A stretch of DNA of 64,000 nt from Luidia sarsii (GCA_949987565.1 OX465107.1:7795772-7859771); one strand, 5' to 3'. Shown: positions 12,688-23,428, counted from the first letter of the stretch. Notes: generated from the sequence alone by a model not told the origin. Numbers and translations: made by a program.

Positions 12688-15600
12688 GTATTTATTTGGC
12701 TCTTAGTTCATCAATATAATTGATCCATTTGTTTTCATTTGAATGCCCGAAAATCTTGTGCTAATCCACTCATGCTACTGTTAAATCAGTTAGGAAGGTG
12801 ACAAGATTTTTTTTTCAAATGCCCTCCCCCCCCCACAAACTTCTTATCGACTAAGGTAATCCAATGATATTGATGTTATTTCCTAACCCTAATTCCAGTC
12901 CAAAGCAACATTGTAGATTAGTCAGTTTCTTTCTTTATTTTGATTTGATTTTGGACAAAATAATGGAAAAGAAAACTTTAATCTTAAAATTTAGTGGGCC
13001 TGACGTTTTCGATCCTAGCACGACCTTTCTCAAAGGCAGAGAAAGGTCCTGCCTTTGAGAAAGGTCCTGCTATGATCGAAACGTCAGGCCCACTAAATTT
13101 TAAGATTTACATTTTGGCAATTTTAGTCAGTAAGCAGTTTGCAACATTTTTGTATATCACCAAAAGAAAACTTTGATAGGAGCGGGAGTTGAACCTGAGA
13201 CCTCTGGGTTTTGCGTATCCTCGCTTGTACAATCTGAGTTGCCCGGCCCTTCGATGGTTGCCTTCCCAGATAGTCAACTTGTCTTTGCCCCGCTTAGCGG
13301 AGGTGTTATCCCTGACGATATACGACAGTTAGTGGTTGGATTGCTTCTGACTGGTGCCCCCAGCCAGGCATGGCAAAGACTGCTTGACTATTAGGGAAGG
13401 CCGACATCTAAGGGCTGGATAGCTCAGATGGTAAGGCCCGATCCATTCAAACTGTTTTTTTGCCATTGTTTATAAGCAGCTGCTCAGCGCTTACCATATA
13501 TTTTGTTTGACTTGCACTCCATTCCAAAACATGTAAATGGGAATACTCCGAGCACGACCTTTCGGAGCTGGAGGACAGTCAGAATGACGTGCCGACGTGC
13601 CCCGTTGCGTTCACTTGTTTTCATTTCCGAACGATTTGTGTCTTCCTCACGATTATTCCATGACAGATATCCCGGTGAAAGTGGTCCAGTGGGAGTTGGC
13701 AGTGTACAACGAGTCAGAGTGTGATCCAGAGGTGAACGAGACGTCCCTGACATGTACGGAGCTGATACTGCAGTTTGTGGCCGCGGTATGTACGGGAGGT
13801 TTTCCCTCAATGGATAATCATGTTCAAGTGGAAAGTGAGAAGACCTCATGATTGCGGCTACATCGAATACTTCGTCAATTCAGAGTAACACGCGAAAACG
13901 TGGCAAACTGCCTATTGACTCAAAAGTCTTAAATGGAAATCTGAAAATTGTAGAAGGCGTGGCGTGTCGATCGTTTATTAATCAGATTCTGCTTTTATGA
14001 AACCCTCCTGGGATAGACCTGTGCATTTTTTGAAAAATGGCAAAGACAACTTTGACTGGACCAGGATTTGAACCCGAGACCTCTGGCTTTGCGTACCAGC
14101 GGGTTTTTTTTCAATCTGAACTATCCAGCCCTTAGATGGTGGCCCTCCCAAACAGTTAACTGGTCTTTTTGCCCACCAACCGTTTCCGCTACACCATGGC
14201 TACACTATGGCACCTTCTCTGCCTCTGCCTCTGCCTCTCCCTCTCCCTCTCCCTCTCCCTCTGCCTCTCCCTCTCCCTCTCCCTCTGCCTCTCCCTCTGC
14301 CTCTGCCTCTCCCTCTCCCTCTCCCTCTCCCTCTCCCTCTCCCTCCCCCTCTCTCCCTCTCCCTCTCCCTCTCCCTCTCCCTCTCCCTCTCCTTCTCCCT
14401 CTGCCTCTCCCTCTGCCTCTGCCTCTCCCTCTCCCTCTCCCTCTCCCTCTCCCTCTCCCTCTCCCTCTCCCTCTCCCTCTCCCTCTCCCTCTCCCTCTCC
14501 CTCTCCCTCTCCCTCTCCCTCTCCCTCTCCCTCTCCCTCTCCCTCTCCCTCTCCCTCTCCCTCTCCCTCTCCCTCTCCCTCCCCCTCCCCCTCTCCCTCT
14601 CCCTCTCCCTCTCCCTCTCCCTCTCTCCCTCTCCCTCTCCCTCTCCCTCTCCCTCTCCCTCTCCCTCTCCCTCTCCCTCTCCCTATCCCTCTCTCCCTCT
14701 CCCTCTCCCTCTCCCTCTCCCTCTCCCTCTCCCTCTCCCTCTCCCTCTCCCTCTCCCTCTCCCTCTCCCTCTCCCTCTCCCTCTCCCTCTCCCTCTCTCC
14801 CTCTCCCTCTCCCTCTCCCTCTCCCTCTCCCTCTCCCTCTCCCTCTCCCTCTCCCTCTCCCTCTCCCTCTCCCTCTCCCTCTCCCTCTCCCTCTCTCCCT
14901 CTCCCTCTCCCTCTCCCTCTCTCTCTCCCTCTCCCTCTCCCTCTCCCTCTCCCTCTCCCTCTCCCTCTCCCTCTCCCTCTCCCTCTCCCTCTCCCTCTCC
15001 CTCTCCCTCTCCCTCTCCCTCTCCCTCTCCCTCTCCCTCTCCCTCTCCCTCTCCCTCTCCCTCTCCCTCTCCCTCTCCCTCTCCCTCTCCCTCTCCCTCT
15101 CCCTCTACCTCTCCCTCTCCCTCCCCGCTCCCTCTCCCTCTCCCTCTCCCTCCTCTTCTCCCTCCTCTTCTCCCTCTTCCTCCTCTCTTATTCTGCCTCT
15201 TATTCTGTCTCTGTCTCTGCCTCTGTCTCTGCCTCTGTCTCTGCCTCTGTCTCTGTCTCTGCCTCTGCCTCTGCATCTGCCTCTGCATCTGTCTCTGCAT
15301 CTGCCTCTGCATCTGCCTCTACATCTGCCTCTACATCTGCCTCTGTCTCTGTCTCTGTCTCTGCCTCTGCCTCTGCCTCCCGTAAAAGGCTATTAGCCAA
15401 TAAACCAAACCACATTCAAAATGTTGCAACGATTAACCAATTCCCCCAGAGTGAAATCCCGTTCTCCATCTGCATTGAACACGATACACCAAGGTGGTTG
15501 CACCACGTCCCAATCAATCATTTCATCTTCTGAATCCCTCTTCCCTCTCAGGTAACGCCTCTCTACAGAGAAGTGGACGGATTTCTGAGAGTGGAAGTTC

Positions 15601-18600
15601 TGGATATAAGGTGAGAAGAATAAGACAGGATCGAGTACAAGTGCACTTCAGCCATACGTACACGTGTGCATCACACATTCTTTCCAGGATTTCTTGTAGG
15701 AGACTGTGCCTACCTTTTGATATTCCCGAGCACTAATATGCAACTTAGGGCAAAGAGAGGTTCCCATATAACGCTGCTTGACTTGGGGGAATGCAATCAC
15801 GATAAAGTATCTGCTCCAAAGATGAAACGCTGTGCATACCTTCTCACGGGATTGACAGACTTCTTACCGTAAAAAGCACGACAGATTCAGCAGTAGGTGT
15901 AAGCGTCCATGGAACTATGGTAAACAGCACAACATATCTTCTGATTTGACGTGCTGAGATACAAGGGGGCAGAATAGGCTTCAGACTTAGACCATGCGTG
16001 GCGTTCATCTCACGGACATGAAACCCCTCGCCCCCCTCATGTAGGAAAGGGAGCATCATCTTCGACCACATGGCAGTCTTCGACTTGACTCTGATGTCGC
16101 CCGAGGACATTCCTCTGACGGCCGAGCAGCTGGTCAACAGGACTGTGACCCCAGTCGTCGCCGAGACGGGATTCATCGACAACTTGAGAGTGGTGCCATT
16201 CGACAACTGCTCGTCCTGCAAGCCCCCAACCGGTATGTATCCTCAGCCCTGGCTTACCTTCCGCCATTTTGCTTATCAAGGGGGGGATACCACCTTTCCC
16301 TCTGTGTAGCCGTTTACAAAAATGAAGGCTTAGGCTCGGGCTTAGGCTTCGGTCATGTTTATCTTACTCACAGGCAACTAAAAACAAGCGTTTGGCGCCA
16401 GTTTCTTGGTAAATACTCTGTACTTGTCGATCCAACAAACCTTCGAATTCCGCGTCAAACCACAACCTGGATTTGCAGGTTTGGTCAGACGGAGACGAAG
16501 CCTAAGCCCGAGCCTGATCCATGGATTGGTAAAGGGCATGTGCCCTGCACAAAGTAATTGACTGATGAGGGCGCCCTCCTACTCGCAGTAAGCAAGGCCC
16601 TTCGCGAAATGAAGGCTTTGACTTTGGATTAAGGGCTTAGAGCCTAGGACCGTCCACTACTATTGGCCACACTGCCGGACGGGATGGATAGTTGGATACA
16701 ATCTTGGAAAGACTGTCATACTAGGGAAAATCTGGGGAATGAGGAATGTATGGGTGGCATTGCTTCTCAAACAAATGTGTGTATACAGCTACTGCCCATT
16801 TTCTCAGAACCGTCACAAATAGAAGAGATTCACGATAAGGGTCACCGATATTTCACAGTGACGACGCCGAAAATCATTCAATAACCAAAGGAGATTCTAG
16901 GGCATTCATAGTGAAAACAAGAAGTTGAGAATACTTTGCGGTCACACCGTGTACGGTATTGACCTTGAGTTGGGGGAGGGCATGGTCCTTTCTGGGAGAA
17001 CCAAGAAACTCGACTTCTTGGGGAAAAGGGTGTAGTATTCTTCGACTGTCGTCAGGAGACCGCATTTTGTTCACAAGCCCACACACCGGCTCCCTTTTTT
17101 TCAGATAAAACGGACGTGTGCAATTACATAGCCCAGGAGCAAGTGTACTGCTCGGATCCGACGCTGGATCCACAGTGCGTGGACGGGTACGTCTACTGCC
17201 GGTCACCCTGCAAGGGCGAGCCCGACTACTGCAGCGGGCGGGGCCGCTGCTCGCAGGCCGCCGGCGAGCCGGCCGTCTGCGAGTGCCGGCCCAGCCCCGA
17301 GGCCTGGCACCCGGGCCCCAGGTGCGAGGGCTACGTCAGCAAGGCGGGCCTGCTGGCCGGCCTGTCCGCCGGCCTGCTCGTCGTCCTCCTCGCCATCGGC
17401 GGCCTGCTCGTCTTCAGGGTGTACCGCCAGAAGCAAGACGGCTACGAGTACAGATACACCGGGAGGTGAGGGAGTTGAGCCAAGCGCGAACTTGCACGAT
17501 GCCGTTGGTCCCACAGTACTCCACTTTGTTCGAATACGAATACCGCCAAATAGACCGATTGCGCGACCAGTGTCATCATATAGTGAGTATTTTTGCATCT
17601 CATTTGGTGCAGAACAGGAGTGGAAACGAGCAAAGAAGACTGTCATATTGTCCACATTCTTCTTTGTACATTTCCATCGCTGCTCTGTGCCAAAAGAGAC
17701 GCAAAACTACCCACTACAAGTCACGCGAAGGCGTGTGAACAGTGCTCGCGCTATCGGTCTATTGGTTGATTTATCATGAAGTTGCTACAAAAACTGTTGC
17801 AAACTGCTCACTGACTGAAATTACGTATAATGATAATACTTGTATACTTTTGATATTGTGACAATGATGATGCTATTTGTATCTCCTTTTTTTTAATGTT
17901 CAGCCCTGGAAGTACCTTTCGGGTCTTGGATATGGAGCGTCAGATCATTGACCCAGACGTTGCCCAGGTAGGCATGATGTAGCGCGTTGGTTCAAATCAT
18001 TTTTTTCCCTCGACGCCTTAAGTTCTCCCATGGCGCCCCTTTATCCCTCAACACGGGGCCGGGGGCGACAGGGCTTCGAAGGACCCATCCAGGCATACAC
18101 CACTCAGCCGAAAGGACTCCGGACACTACTACTATTATTCCTCGGAGAATTCTGGTATCTCTCTCTTGAACCTGAAATGTCACTTAACGAGAGTGCGGGT
18201 AATATTAGCGAATAAAACAGCATTTTGTGCGCGTGAAAGCAAGGCATGTGTCTGTTTGAGGCTACCAGGGGCTAGTTCCATGAGGCTGCTTAAGTACCAC
18301 CATTTGCCCCCCAAAAAATGGGTCAAAAGTCGTGATTCATAGAATCAGTTTACCAAGCTGTTCACTTTTATTGAATTGTTTGGTTCCAAGTAAATTAATG
18401 CTACAAATAATTGGTTCCTATCTACAGAGACTTAATTAATATAATATTATCATCTGATGATTATTTCATTTTCATGTCATTTTTCAACTCAAACGTCAAG
18501 CTTTTCTGCTTGTTGCTTTACCGTTTATGTTATTATATTAACTTAATCTATCTCTCCAGGGAGCCAGTACCAGACAAGCCTTGCTTCTTACGGGCTCCCC

Positions 18601-20486
18601 GAATATCAATATCTTTGCTTTGATAGACTAAATTTTTTTTTTGATATGTCATGTAACTTTTTGAAACTGCTTTGATCATTTGACATTCGAATAAAGTCAA
18701 GTCAAGTCAAGTCAAGTCAAGCCGAACTTTCCTCTTGTTTCACGATATGTAAAGAATAGTGGAAAACAAGGCAAATGGAATTGACATCACACCACAATGT
18801 GATTTGTAATCCTTGTCATTTGGAGGGATGCAATGATGATATTCTCGTGAGGCTGGCTATTTCATATGTGGAGTGCAAAGCAGATTAGGGGTTTCATAGT
18901 CAGATTGCTTATTTTGAGGTGGTTCAGGACGCGACACTCTAGACTCTGATATTCGAGTATTTATCTTGCATTTTCTATCAACTTATAGAATATTTATTTT
19001 TCCACTTCTCTATGTTTGTGTGGAGTTTGTTTTGGGGTTTGTTTTTGGTGGTGCTATCACTTGAGTTTTGTGAATGAACCAATCCGGGCGTATCAGCAAA
19101 ATGATGGTGTCCGTTCACCCATGACAGTTACAGGGGGAAGGACTTTCAATACTTGGGCTCTATGAAACTGGGCTCTGACTAGAGAACCTATACGTATGGG
19201 ACTACTTGGTTTAGGTTTTTTTTTTTACCAATTGCTTGATGATGGAGTTAAATGCTAGCTGTAATGTACATACCGTTTGTTTTGTGGCAGTATCCTTCCA
19301 CTGTCGGGTCAGTCAGCGGCATCGACGCACCCGACGGACTACTGACGCTTGACGAGAAGGCCTACACTCAGATTCTCACCCTGCTGGAATCCAGTGTAAG
19401 AGATGCGCATGTCCTGCCGCCTTTTTCGCTTTCCACCGGCTCCGTAAACTTGCATTCACGGGAGCAGTTTTGACCCACAAAGCCGCAGACCAGCAGTCGA
19501 AGCCGTGTGCCGGCCAGGGCGAGCCAGCGTCCGCAAAATTCAGCGCAGTTTGAGCTCGAGGTGTCAGTTTACTCGAACTCGTGCGGTGAACTTGAGGTCA
19601 ACGCTCATATCGAACGTGCGTATGATCTTAACGGCGTTGGCAGAGGGCTACAACACACTCGTTCAATCCAAGATGGCGTCACCAAGCTGATTATCATAAA
19701 GTGTGGACCCGCAACTTTGTTTGAATAAGGTTCATTTGGAGTCTAATTATAACTGACATTAAAATTTGGAACATTAAATGTGCCCCCATTTAGCTGTGGA
19801 AGTGTAGGGATGCTATCCAAAAATCTTGCAGAAATTAGGCTTGGACGACTTGAGCCCACACATCTTGGGGGTGTTTTTTCTGAGGATAATTAGCAGAAAA
19901 TCCAATCGACTAACAGCACTAAAATTAAAAGAAAATGAAAGATGAAGGTCCAATCTACAATTGTTGGTATACAGTTACAAGATTTGAGAATCTTCTGGCG
20001 TGGACTTGTTCGCCTCGAAAGTGAGGGTTTTTTGCACTGTGTTCTGTGGGTGCAAGTGTTCCGCAACCAGAGGTCCCTAAAATGGCGCCCTCAAGTGTTT
20101 AATTAATTATTATACCTCACCGATCGAGCTCCGGCAAGACTTTCGTTTCTATCAACCATGTGCGATGAGATGAGTGGGAAGGAACGGACTTTGGCCTGAT
20201 ATTGAAGCTTCGGTTACGAAGTGAAGTGAAGCTATCAATCTCTGATTTGACGACTGTTCCTTCCGAGTGAGAAAGGGCCGGTTCTGTGAGTAAAAGTAAC
20301 GCTACAATCTATGGCTTGTAATTAACAACATTATTTTATCTCCTTTTCTCTCTCTCTCTCATGCAGCTTGACAGCGACTCCGTGAGTACTACGTCACCAT
20401 TGGATATTTCTCCGCGAAGGTTATCGTTACTTAGTGACGCAGTCGACTGTGGTGACGAAACAGACAACGGACTCGCGACCGTCTAG
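1..20486 (+). CDS. Transmembrane mucin, repeat-SEA-EGF-TM type (3' part, spliced)
   Basis: A cell-surface mucin whose start lies left of the window. Exons read as join(1..12687, 13667..13785, 15552..15610, 16045..16232, 17105..17465, 17904..17967, 19291..19395, 20367..20486), all with AG acceptors and GT donors and all phase-consistent; about 4566 residues lie in the window. Order: a Ser/Thr-rich tandem array (about 51 units of 79 residues, 50 Ser+Thr in a typical unit), a SEA domain with a G-S cleavage motif, a cysteine-rich EGF-like region, one transmembrane helix and a tail of about 115 residues. This is the layout of membrane mucins such as MUC3/12/17, although the repeat is poor in proline. 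The expected role is a heavily O-glycosylated, self-cleaved glycocalyx protein. The exact ortholog cannot be named. Confidence 0.85.
12981..13165. repeat. Family A dispersed palindromic element (copy 1)
   Basis: A hairpin from 12981 to 13106. The left arm carries 'GGGCCTGACG' and 'AGGACCTTTCTCAAAGG'-type motifs and the right arm is its complement, followed by a tail ending 'CAGTAAGCAGTTTGCAACAT'. The same modules recur near 28.4, 37.0, 43.3-44.5, 54.2-54.5 and 60.4 kb, so this is a dispersed non-coding element. It lies in mucin intron 1. Confidence 0.75.
13166..13475. repeat. Family B element with inverted tRNA-like arms (intron 1 of mucin)
   Basis: A minus-oriented tRNA-like arm (13170-13250, with a B-box-like GGTTCAAC complement) and a degraded plus arm near 13415-13440 (GGGCTGGATAGCTCAGATGG) flank a core containing 'TATACGACAGTTAGTGGTTG' and 'GACTGGTGCCCCCA'. 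The same order of arm, core and inverted arm recurs near 23.7 and 35.6 kb. Confidence 0.65.
13667..13785 (+). CDS. Mucin exon: SEA domain, N-terminal part
   Basis: Acceptor ends at 13666 and donor GT begins at 13786; phase in 1, out 0. It encodes 40 residues from Asp-Ile-Pro-Val to Phe-Val-Ala-Ala, including two N-glycosylation sequons (NES, NET) and two Cys. It supplies the first strand and helix of the SEA fold that continues in the next two exons. Assignment rests on position, phase and the SEA-like core downstream. Confidence 0.8.
14035..14160 (-). repeat. Family B tRNA-like arm, truncated
   Basis: A minus-strand copy of the tRNA-like arm (complement of GGGTTCAAATCC at 14065-14080 and of the A-box region near 14120). 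It is followed by the element's 'GGTGGCCCTCCCAAA' core start and then cut off by the hexanucleotide array. Confidence 0.65.
14205..15380. repeat. (CCCTCT)n hexanucleotide array grading into CTGCCT/CTGTCT
   Basis: Nearly 1.2 kb of strand-asymmetric pyrimidine repeat in mucin intron 2, about 170 bp from the next acceptor. The first 900 bp are almost pure CCCTCT; the 3' 200 bp are degenerate CTGCCT/CTGTCT/CTGCAT. Long Leu-Pro or Ser-Pro reading frames in every frame are artefacts of the 6-bp period. Confidence 0.95.
15552..15610 (+). CDS. Mucin exon: SEA domain, middle
   Basis: A short 59-nt exon after a CTCAG acceptor and before GTGAGA, phase 0 to 2. It encodes [19 protein letters not shown], matching the SEA pattern of a hydrophobic helix followed by 'F-x-x-V-x-V' just before the cleavage loop. 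It lies directly after the hexanucleotide array and tRNA-like repeat of the previous intron. Confidence 0.8.
16045..16232 (+). CDS. Mucin exon: SEA cleavage site and C-terminal half
   Basis: Phase 2 to 1, flanked by GTAG and GTATGT. It opens with R-K-G-S-I-I-F-D-H. The G-S followed by hydrophobic residues is the classical SEA autoproteolysis motif (G^S-V-V-V in MUC1), so the protein is probably cut into two non-covalently associated subunits. A sequon NRT lies downstream, and the exon ends with a Cys pair (C-S-S-C) leading into the EGF-like region. Confidence 0.85.
16312..16535. mobile_element. Family G MITE (terminal inverted repeats GGCTTAGGCTCGGGCTTAGG)
   Basis: About 220 bp with inverted termini built from alternating 'GGCTTAGGCTCGGGCTT' and its complement near 16495-16525. 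A second copy in opposite orientation lies at 24473-24678 in AP4B1 intron 1. Non-coding; superfamily unknown. Confidence 0.6.
17105..17465 (+). CDS. Mucin exon: EGF-like domain, transmembrane helix, start of tail
   Basis: Acceptor TTTTCAG, donor AG|GTGAGG, phase 1 to 2. Twelve cysteines precede the membrane segment. The last six (C-K-G ... YC-S-G-R-G-R-C ... C-E-C ... RCEG) follow EGF spacing, and the earlier six form an additional Cys-rich stretch. A hydrophobic run [20 protein letters not shown] then gives a single transmembrane helix, followed by basic R-V-Y-R-Q-K as a stop-transfer and the tyrosine cluster GYEYRY. The exon is markedly GC-rich. Confidence 0.9.
17548..17768. mobile_element. 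Family H palindromic element in mucin intron 5
   Basis: Two arms of about 100 bp are imperfect inverted copies. The left starts AATAGACCGATTGCGCGA and the right ends with the complement GCGCTATCGGTCTATT; inner parts also pair (TTTTGCATCTCATTTGGTGC against GCACAGAG...GCAAAACTA). No coding potential. Only one copy was noticed in the window. Confidence 0.6.
17904..17967 (+). CDS. Mucin exon: cytoplasmic tail, part 2
   Basis: A 64-nt exon after TTCAG and before GTAGGC, phase 2 to 0, encoding [21 protein letters not shown]. No known domain; kept because phase and splice signals join the flanking exons without a frame break. Confidence 0.7.
18400..18720 (+). mobile_element. Possible 3' tail of a non-LTR retrotransposon
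   Basis: In mucin intron 6 an AT-rich stretch ends in AATAAA (18690-18695) followed directly by five copies of GTCAA (18696-18720). A polyadenylation signal plus a short tandem tail is typical of CR1/L2-like 3' ends. No reverse transcriptase reading frame remains, so the identity is tentative. Confidence 0.4.
19291..19395 (+). CDS. Mucin exon: cytoplasmic tail, part 3
   Basis: Exactly 105 nt (35 codons), phase 0 to 0, after TTTTGTGGCAG and before GTAAGA. The sequence is acidic with a Leu-rich end (QILTLLESS). No known domain. Confidence 0.7.
19396..20366. other. Mucin intron 7, nothing recognised
   Basis: About 970 bp between the last two mucin exons. No reading frame, family repeat or hairpin was recognised apart from a CT-rich polypyrimidine tract before the acceptor. 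Confidence 0.5.
20367..20486 (+). CDS. Mucin terminal exon with stop codon
   Basis: Acceptor in a CT-rich tract (TCTCTCATGCAG), 40 codons ending in TAG at 20484-20486. The tail is Ser/Asp-rich with a possible phosphosite context (SPRRLS) and ends -G-L-A-T-V. That is not a class I PDZ ligand, which needs Ser or Thr at position -2; MUC3/12/17-type tails end in PDZ ligands. Confidence 0.75.
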   Translation, partial: LDSDSVSTTSPLDISPRRLSLLSDAVDCGDETDNGLATV

Positions 20487-22056
20487 ATAATCACAGATGC
20501 AGTTATTACATTACACGGCGCCATACCGTGACCAGCACTGAGTGCGTTCGATCACTTCCTTCGTGCTAACCTGAAGACCGAACGCAACTGGTGTGCGTTT
20601 AAGCGACCATTGGCTCTCCTGTCTCTGTTTGGCTTGATGCTGCGAATCACCATTGTGCATTCATCACCCCCAGAGGAAGTCTTACCTATCCGGAATCGCC
20701 AGGGAAAATCTCGGTGGAACATTGGTCGAACTAACTCTTCGTTGTGTCCGACAAAACGCCCACCTGCGTTCTATTTGACCCAACATGGAGAGTAATAGAA
20801 CGTAAGGGAAGTAATTCAACGGACTACAAATAGGCATCTTTTGGAGAAAATTGTGTATGGTGTAAGTGAGGGTGTATGGAGAAAAACGAGAACCTGCGAT
20901 TATTTTTCTACAAACATGTAATTGTGTTATTAGTACATTGTTTAACTTTTCATTGCATGGTATGAATTGAGGTTATTACGTCTTAATAAAGCATTGTAAT
21001 TAATTTTTAAGTATTTGTTTAGTTTGTGTTGCTTGTCATTTATTTTTTTAAATACTTGCCACGTTTAGCAAACGATGTACATGTAGGCCTATATGAAAAC
21101 TACCCGGGAATACTGTTAGGGTAACAGGTAAGAAAAAAATCATAAACCAACATTGAGGTGGGCAAAATTCAGGAATAACGCTGTATAGCTGGAAGCTGCC
21201 CGGGCGTTCAATTAGCTCCCCTGGTCGTTCAGACACTAATCCGGGTTAATTAACTAACATCGAAAGCTAACCGAACGCACCTGAAGGCTCATCAAATGAT
21301 GCGTTCGGTAAAAAAAAAAGCTGACCAGGTAGACCCGAATTGGGGCACTGTGTTAGTTCTAGGTCGAGTGCGGTAAACCCTTATTAAAGTTGATGGAAGC
21401 CGCCATTTTGGAAAAGACGGGGAAGGGGCAGGCCACCCCTTCGCCTTCCCTTGCTCTCAGATGGAAGAACATTATTATTCCTATGACATGATTTGAAATT
21501 CACCCGCCTGCTTAGTGGCAACCTTCTCACGAATCCCAGGATAGAGAAATTCATCTCAAACTAAAGAAACGAAAACTGAAGCTCAAGCATCATTCCGAAC
21601 CTGTCAGTATAAAGCATTCGAATTTGAATTGTTGAAGACAGAATCTATCTGGTGAAGAACACCCGAACAAATCCCTTTTCAGTCGTCCGCACTATTTTTT
21701 CCCTATAGGCCGCGGTGCAATTAATGGTAACAGGAAAGGGCGCCACCATGCGGCCGAACCATTCGTCTATTAGATCTAAACGGTGCAGTACACTAAATCA
21801 GTTATCTGATACATTACATGTAGAAAGTTCAATCTAGTTACCACAGGTCATGGTGCAAAAACAAGGGACGTCACGGTATTTCTTATGCGAGTGTCTCCAA
21901 GTTTTCGGTAGCGGCAATGAAAATCGAACCTTTATCTCTTACTTAGTTCTAATAATACTAGTCTTAGAATCCGCCGTGGAAAGATTTCACCTAGTTCATT
22001 TGTAGGATAGGCGCCGAAAGGGTAAGAGGAAAATATTAATTATTATTGTTAATTGT
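20487..22056. other. Mucin 3' UTR and intergenic DNA
   Basis: Apart from the polyadenylation signal near 20985, no gene, RNA or repeat family was recognised. Short reading frames here lack codon structure and splice context. Confidence 0.5.
20985..20990 (+). terminator. Probable polyadenylation signal of the mucin gene
   Basis: AATAAA about 500 bp after the stop codon, followed by T- and GT-rich sequence. It is the first canonical signal downstream. Confidence 0.5.
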
Positions 22057-22150
22057 TAGTCCGAGTAACTTGGACCCGTCACCCTTTTTTATCGAATTTT
22101 GAAATTCGATTAAAAAAAGGTGACTTGTCGGGTCCAAGTTACTCGGACTA
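22057..22150. repeat. Perfect-arm hairpin, TAGTCCGAGTAACTTGGACCC arms
   Basis: Arms of about 45 bp pair around a small AT-rich loop (ATCGAATTTTGAAATTCGAT). Diverged single arms of the same sequence occur near 22258-22280 and 22638-22672, so it is a small local repeat family. Confidence 0.7.
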
Positions 22151-22290
22151 GTTAATTGTGTAGCCTACAAAGTACACTACAGACTGACTGTATATTATTA
22201 TTATTATTAATATTCATATGCATGGTAATGACAAGATGTAGTCCGACTACCTCCATGGACTCTCCGAGTAATTTGGACCCTTACAAGTTA

Positions 22291-22473
22291 CGCAGTGGCT
22301 GTTGTTACGGCAGTCGTCCGTGTGGTTCCCTGACTTGATTGTATTTCGTCAGTATTGCAGGCTGGTTGAACCAGTCTATTAGCTGAAAGTCTGGTTCCAA
22401 GAGCTAAACATCCTGACAAATACTGTGAAGTCAGGGAACCACACGGACGACTGCCGTAACAACAGCCACTGCG
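22291..22473. mobile_element. 183-bp MITE with 46-bp inverted repeats and 9-bp target duplication
   Basis: The left arm begins CGCAGTGGCTGTTGTTACGG; the right arm at 22428-22473 is its exact complement over 46 bp. Both sides are flanked by TACAAGTTA (22282-22290 and 22474-22482). Long TIRs plus a 9-bp target duplication are the hallmark of Mutator-like (MULE) elements. It is non-coding, hence non-autonomous, and perfect arms and duplication suggest recent insertion. Confidence 0.75.
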
Positions 22474-22969
22474 TACAAGTTACAATCGCCTTTTGTTAAA
22501 TCAATAAATGCAGTGACTATTCGGCACTGCAACTGCCTAACACTACAGTAACAGTAACACTAACAGCCTTCAACCTCGACACAGCTCTTCTGCCGCCATG
22601 CAATGCATGCACGCGAAGTCGGTCTCGTAGTCGTAGTTACTCCGAGTACCTTTGACCCTTACGATCACCCTTTAAAAAAAACCAGAGGGGTCGGGCGATA
22701 GAACTAGTAGTACTTTAGTAGGGTCCAAGATTTTCAGTAGGGAAACATGAGCAAACAACGATGTGTTCGACTCCATGACTACCCTTGACAGAAACCCCCA
22801 CTCAGATTTTACCCCGAAAACAACCGTGAAACCCGTCCCACGCATCCATCTTTGGATTAAGTGAGAATCACTGATTTCAATGCTGGTAATTTTAGGGGGA
22901 AAAGGAGAAATTTCCCCCAAATACAGTATTTGTAATCTTTGTTGCCTGCTTGCCTCATTGACCCTTAAA

Positions 22970-23350
22970 CTTAAAGGCCCTAATTAATTGGTAAAAAAAG
23001 GTCAATAGATTACCACAGTTTGTGTTAAACCATTACTCGTTTAATATTCCAAAAGAGAAATCCTACGAAGGTTTAAGGTCAAATGGTTATCTGAGAAAGT
23101 AGAAAAAAGACAAAAAACTGTTGCTGCTTTCGCATCGTTCTGTAGTGTAAGAAATAGTTTATTACTCGCAAGTAATAAACTATTTGTCAATGTTTGAGTG
23201 AAGATTTCTCGAGAAGCATCCCAGACCGTAAGGTTTCAATATGAGGATTCTGTCATGACTCATGACCATCTACAAACTATGTAAATCAGAAGGAAATCTG
23301 TGGAAAGTGAAGTTTTCCGATCTTTCCAATGTTGTATTGGGCCTTTAAAA
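22970..23350. mobile_element. Family J MITE, copy 1 (inverted AGGCCCAATACAACATTGG ends)
   Basis: Starts TTAAAGGCCCTAATTAATTGG and ends CCAATGTTGTATTGGGCCTTT. Inside are 'AGATTACCACAGTTTGTGTT' and 'GGAAATCTGTGGA' modules shared with copies at 45321-45485 and 61108-61560. A small hairpin (AATAGTTTATTACT/AGTAATAAACTATT) sits at 23153-23187. It lies just upstream of the first AP4B1 coding exon. Confidence 0.6.
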
Positions 23351-23428
23351 TCAAACTTTAAAATCAATAAGAAGTTAAGAACTCAACCAAATGAAATACA
23401 TTGAACCCCTTTACTTTCTCCAGACACA

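Noticed and set aside
12864..13394. Small plus-strand frames just after the mucin repeat exon
   Set aside because: They overlap family A and B repeats and lie within an intron whose flanking exons match in phase.
14068..15533. Long Leu-Pro / Ser-Pro open frames of about 400 residues in three frames, and a Glu-Gly antisense frame
   Set aside because: Products of a 6-bp repeat that never forms a stop; located in an intron between phase-matched mucin exons.
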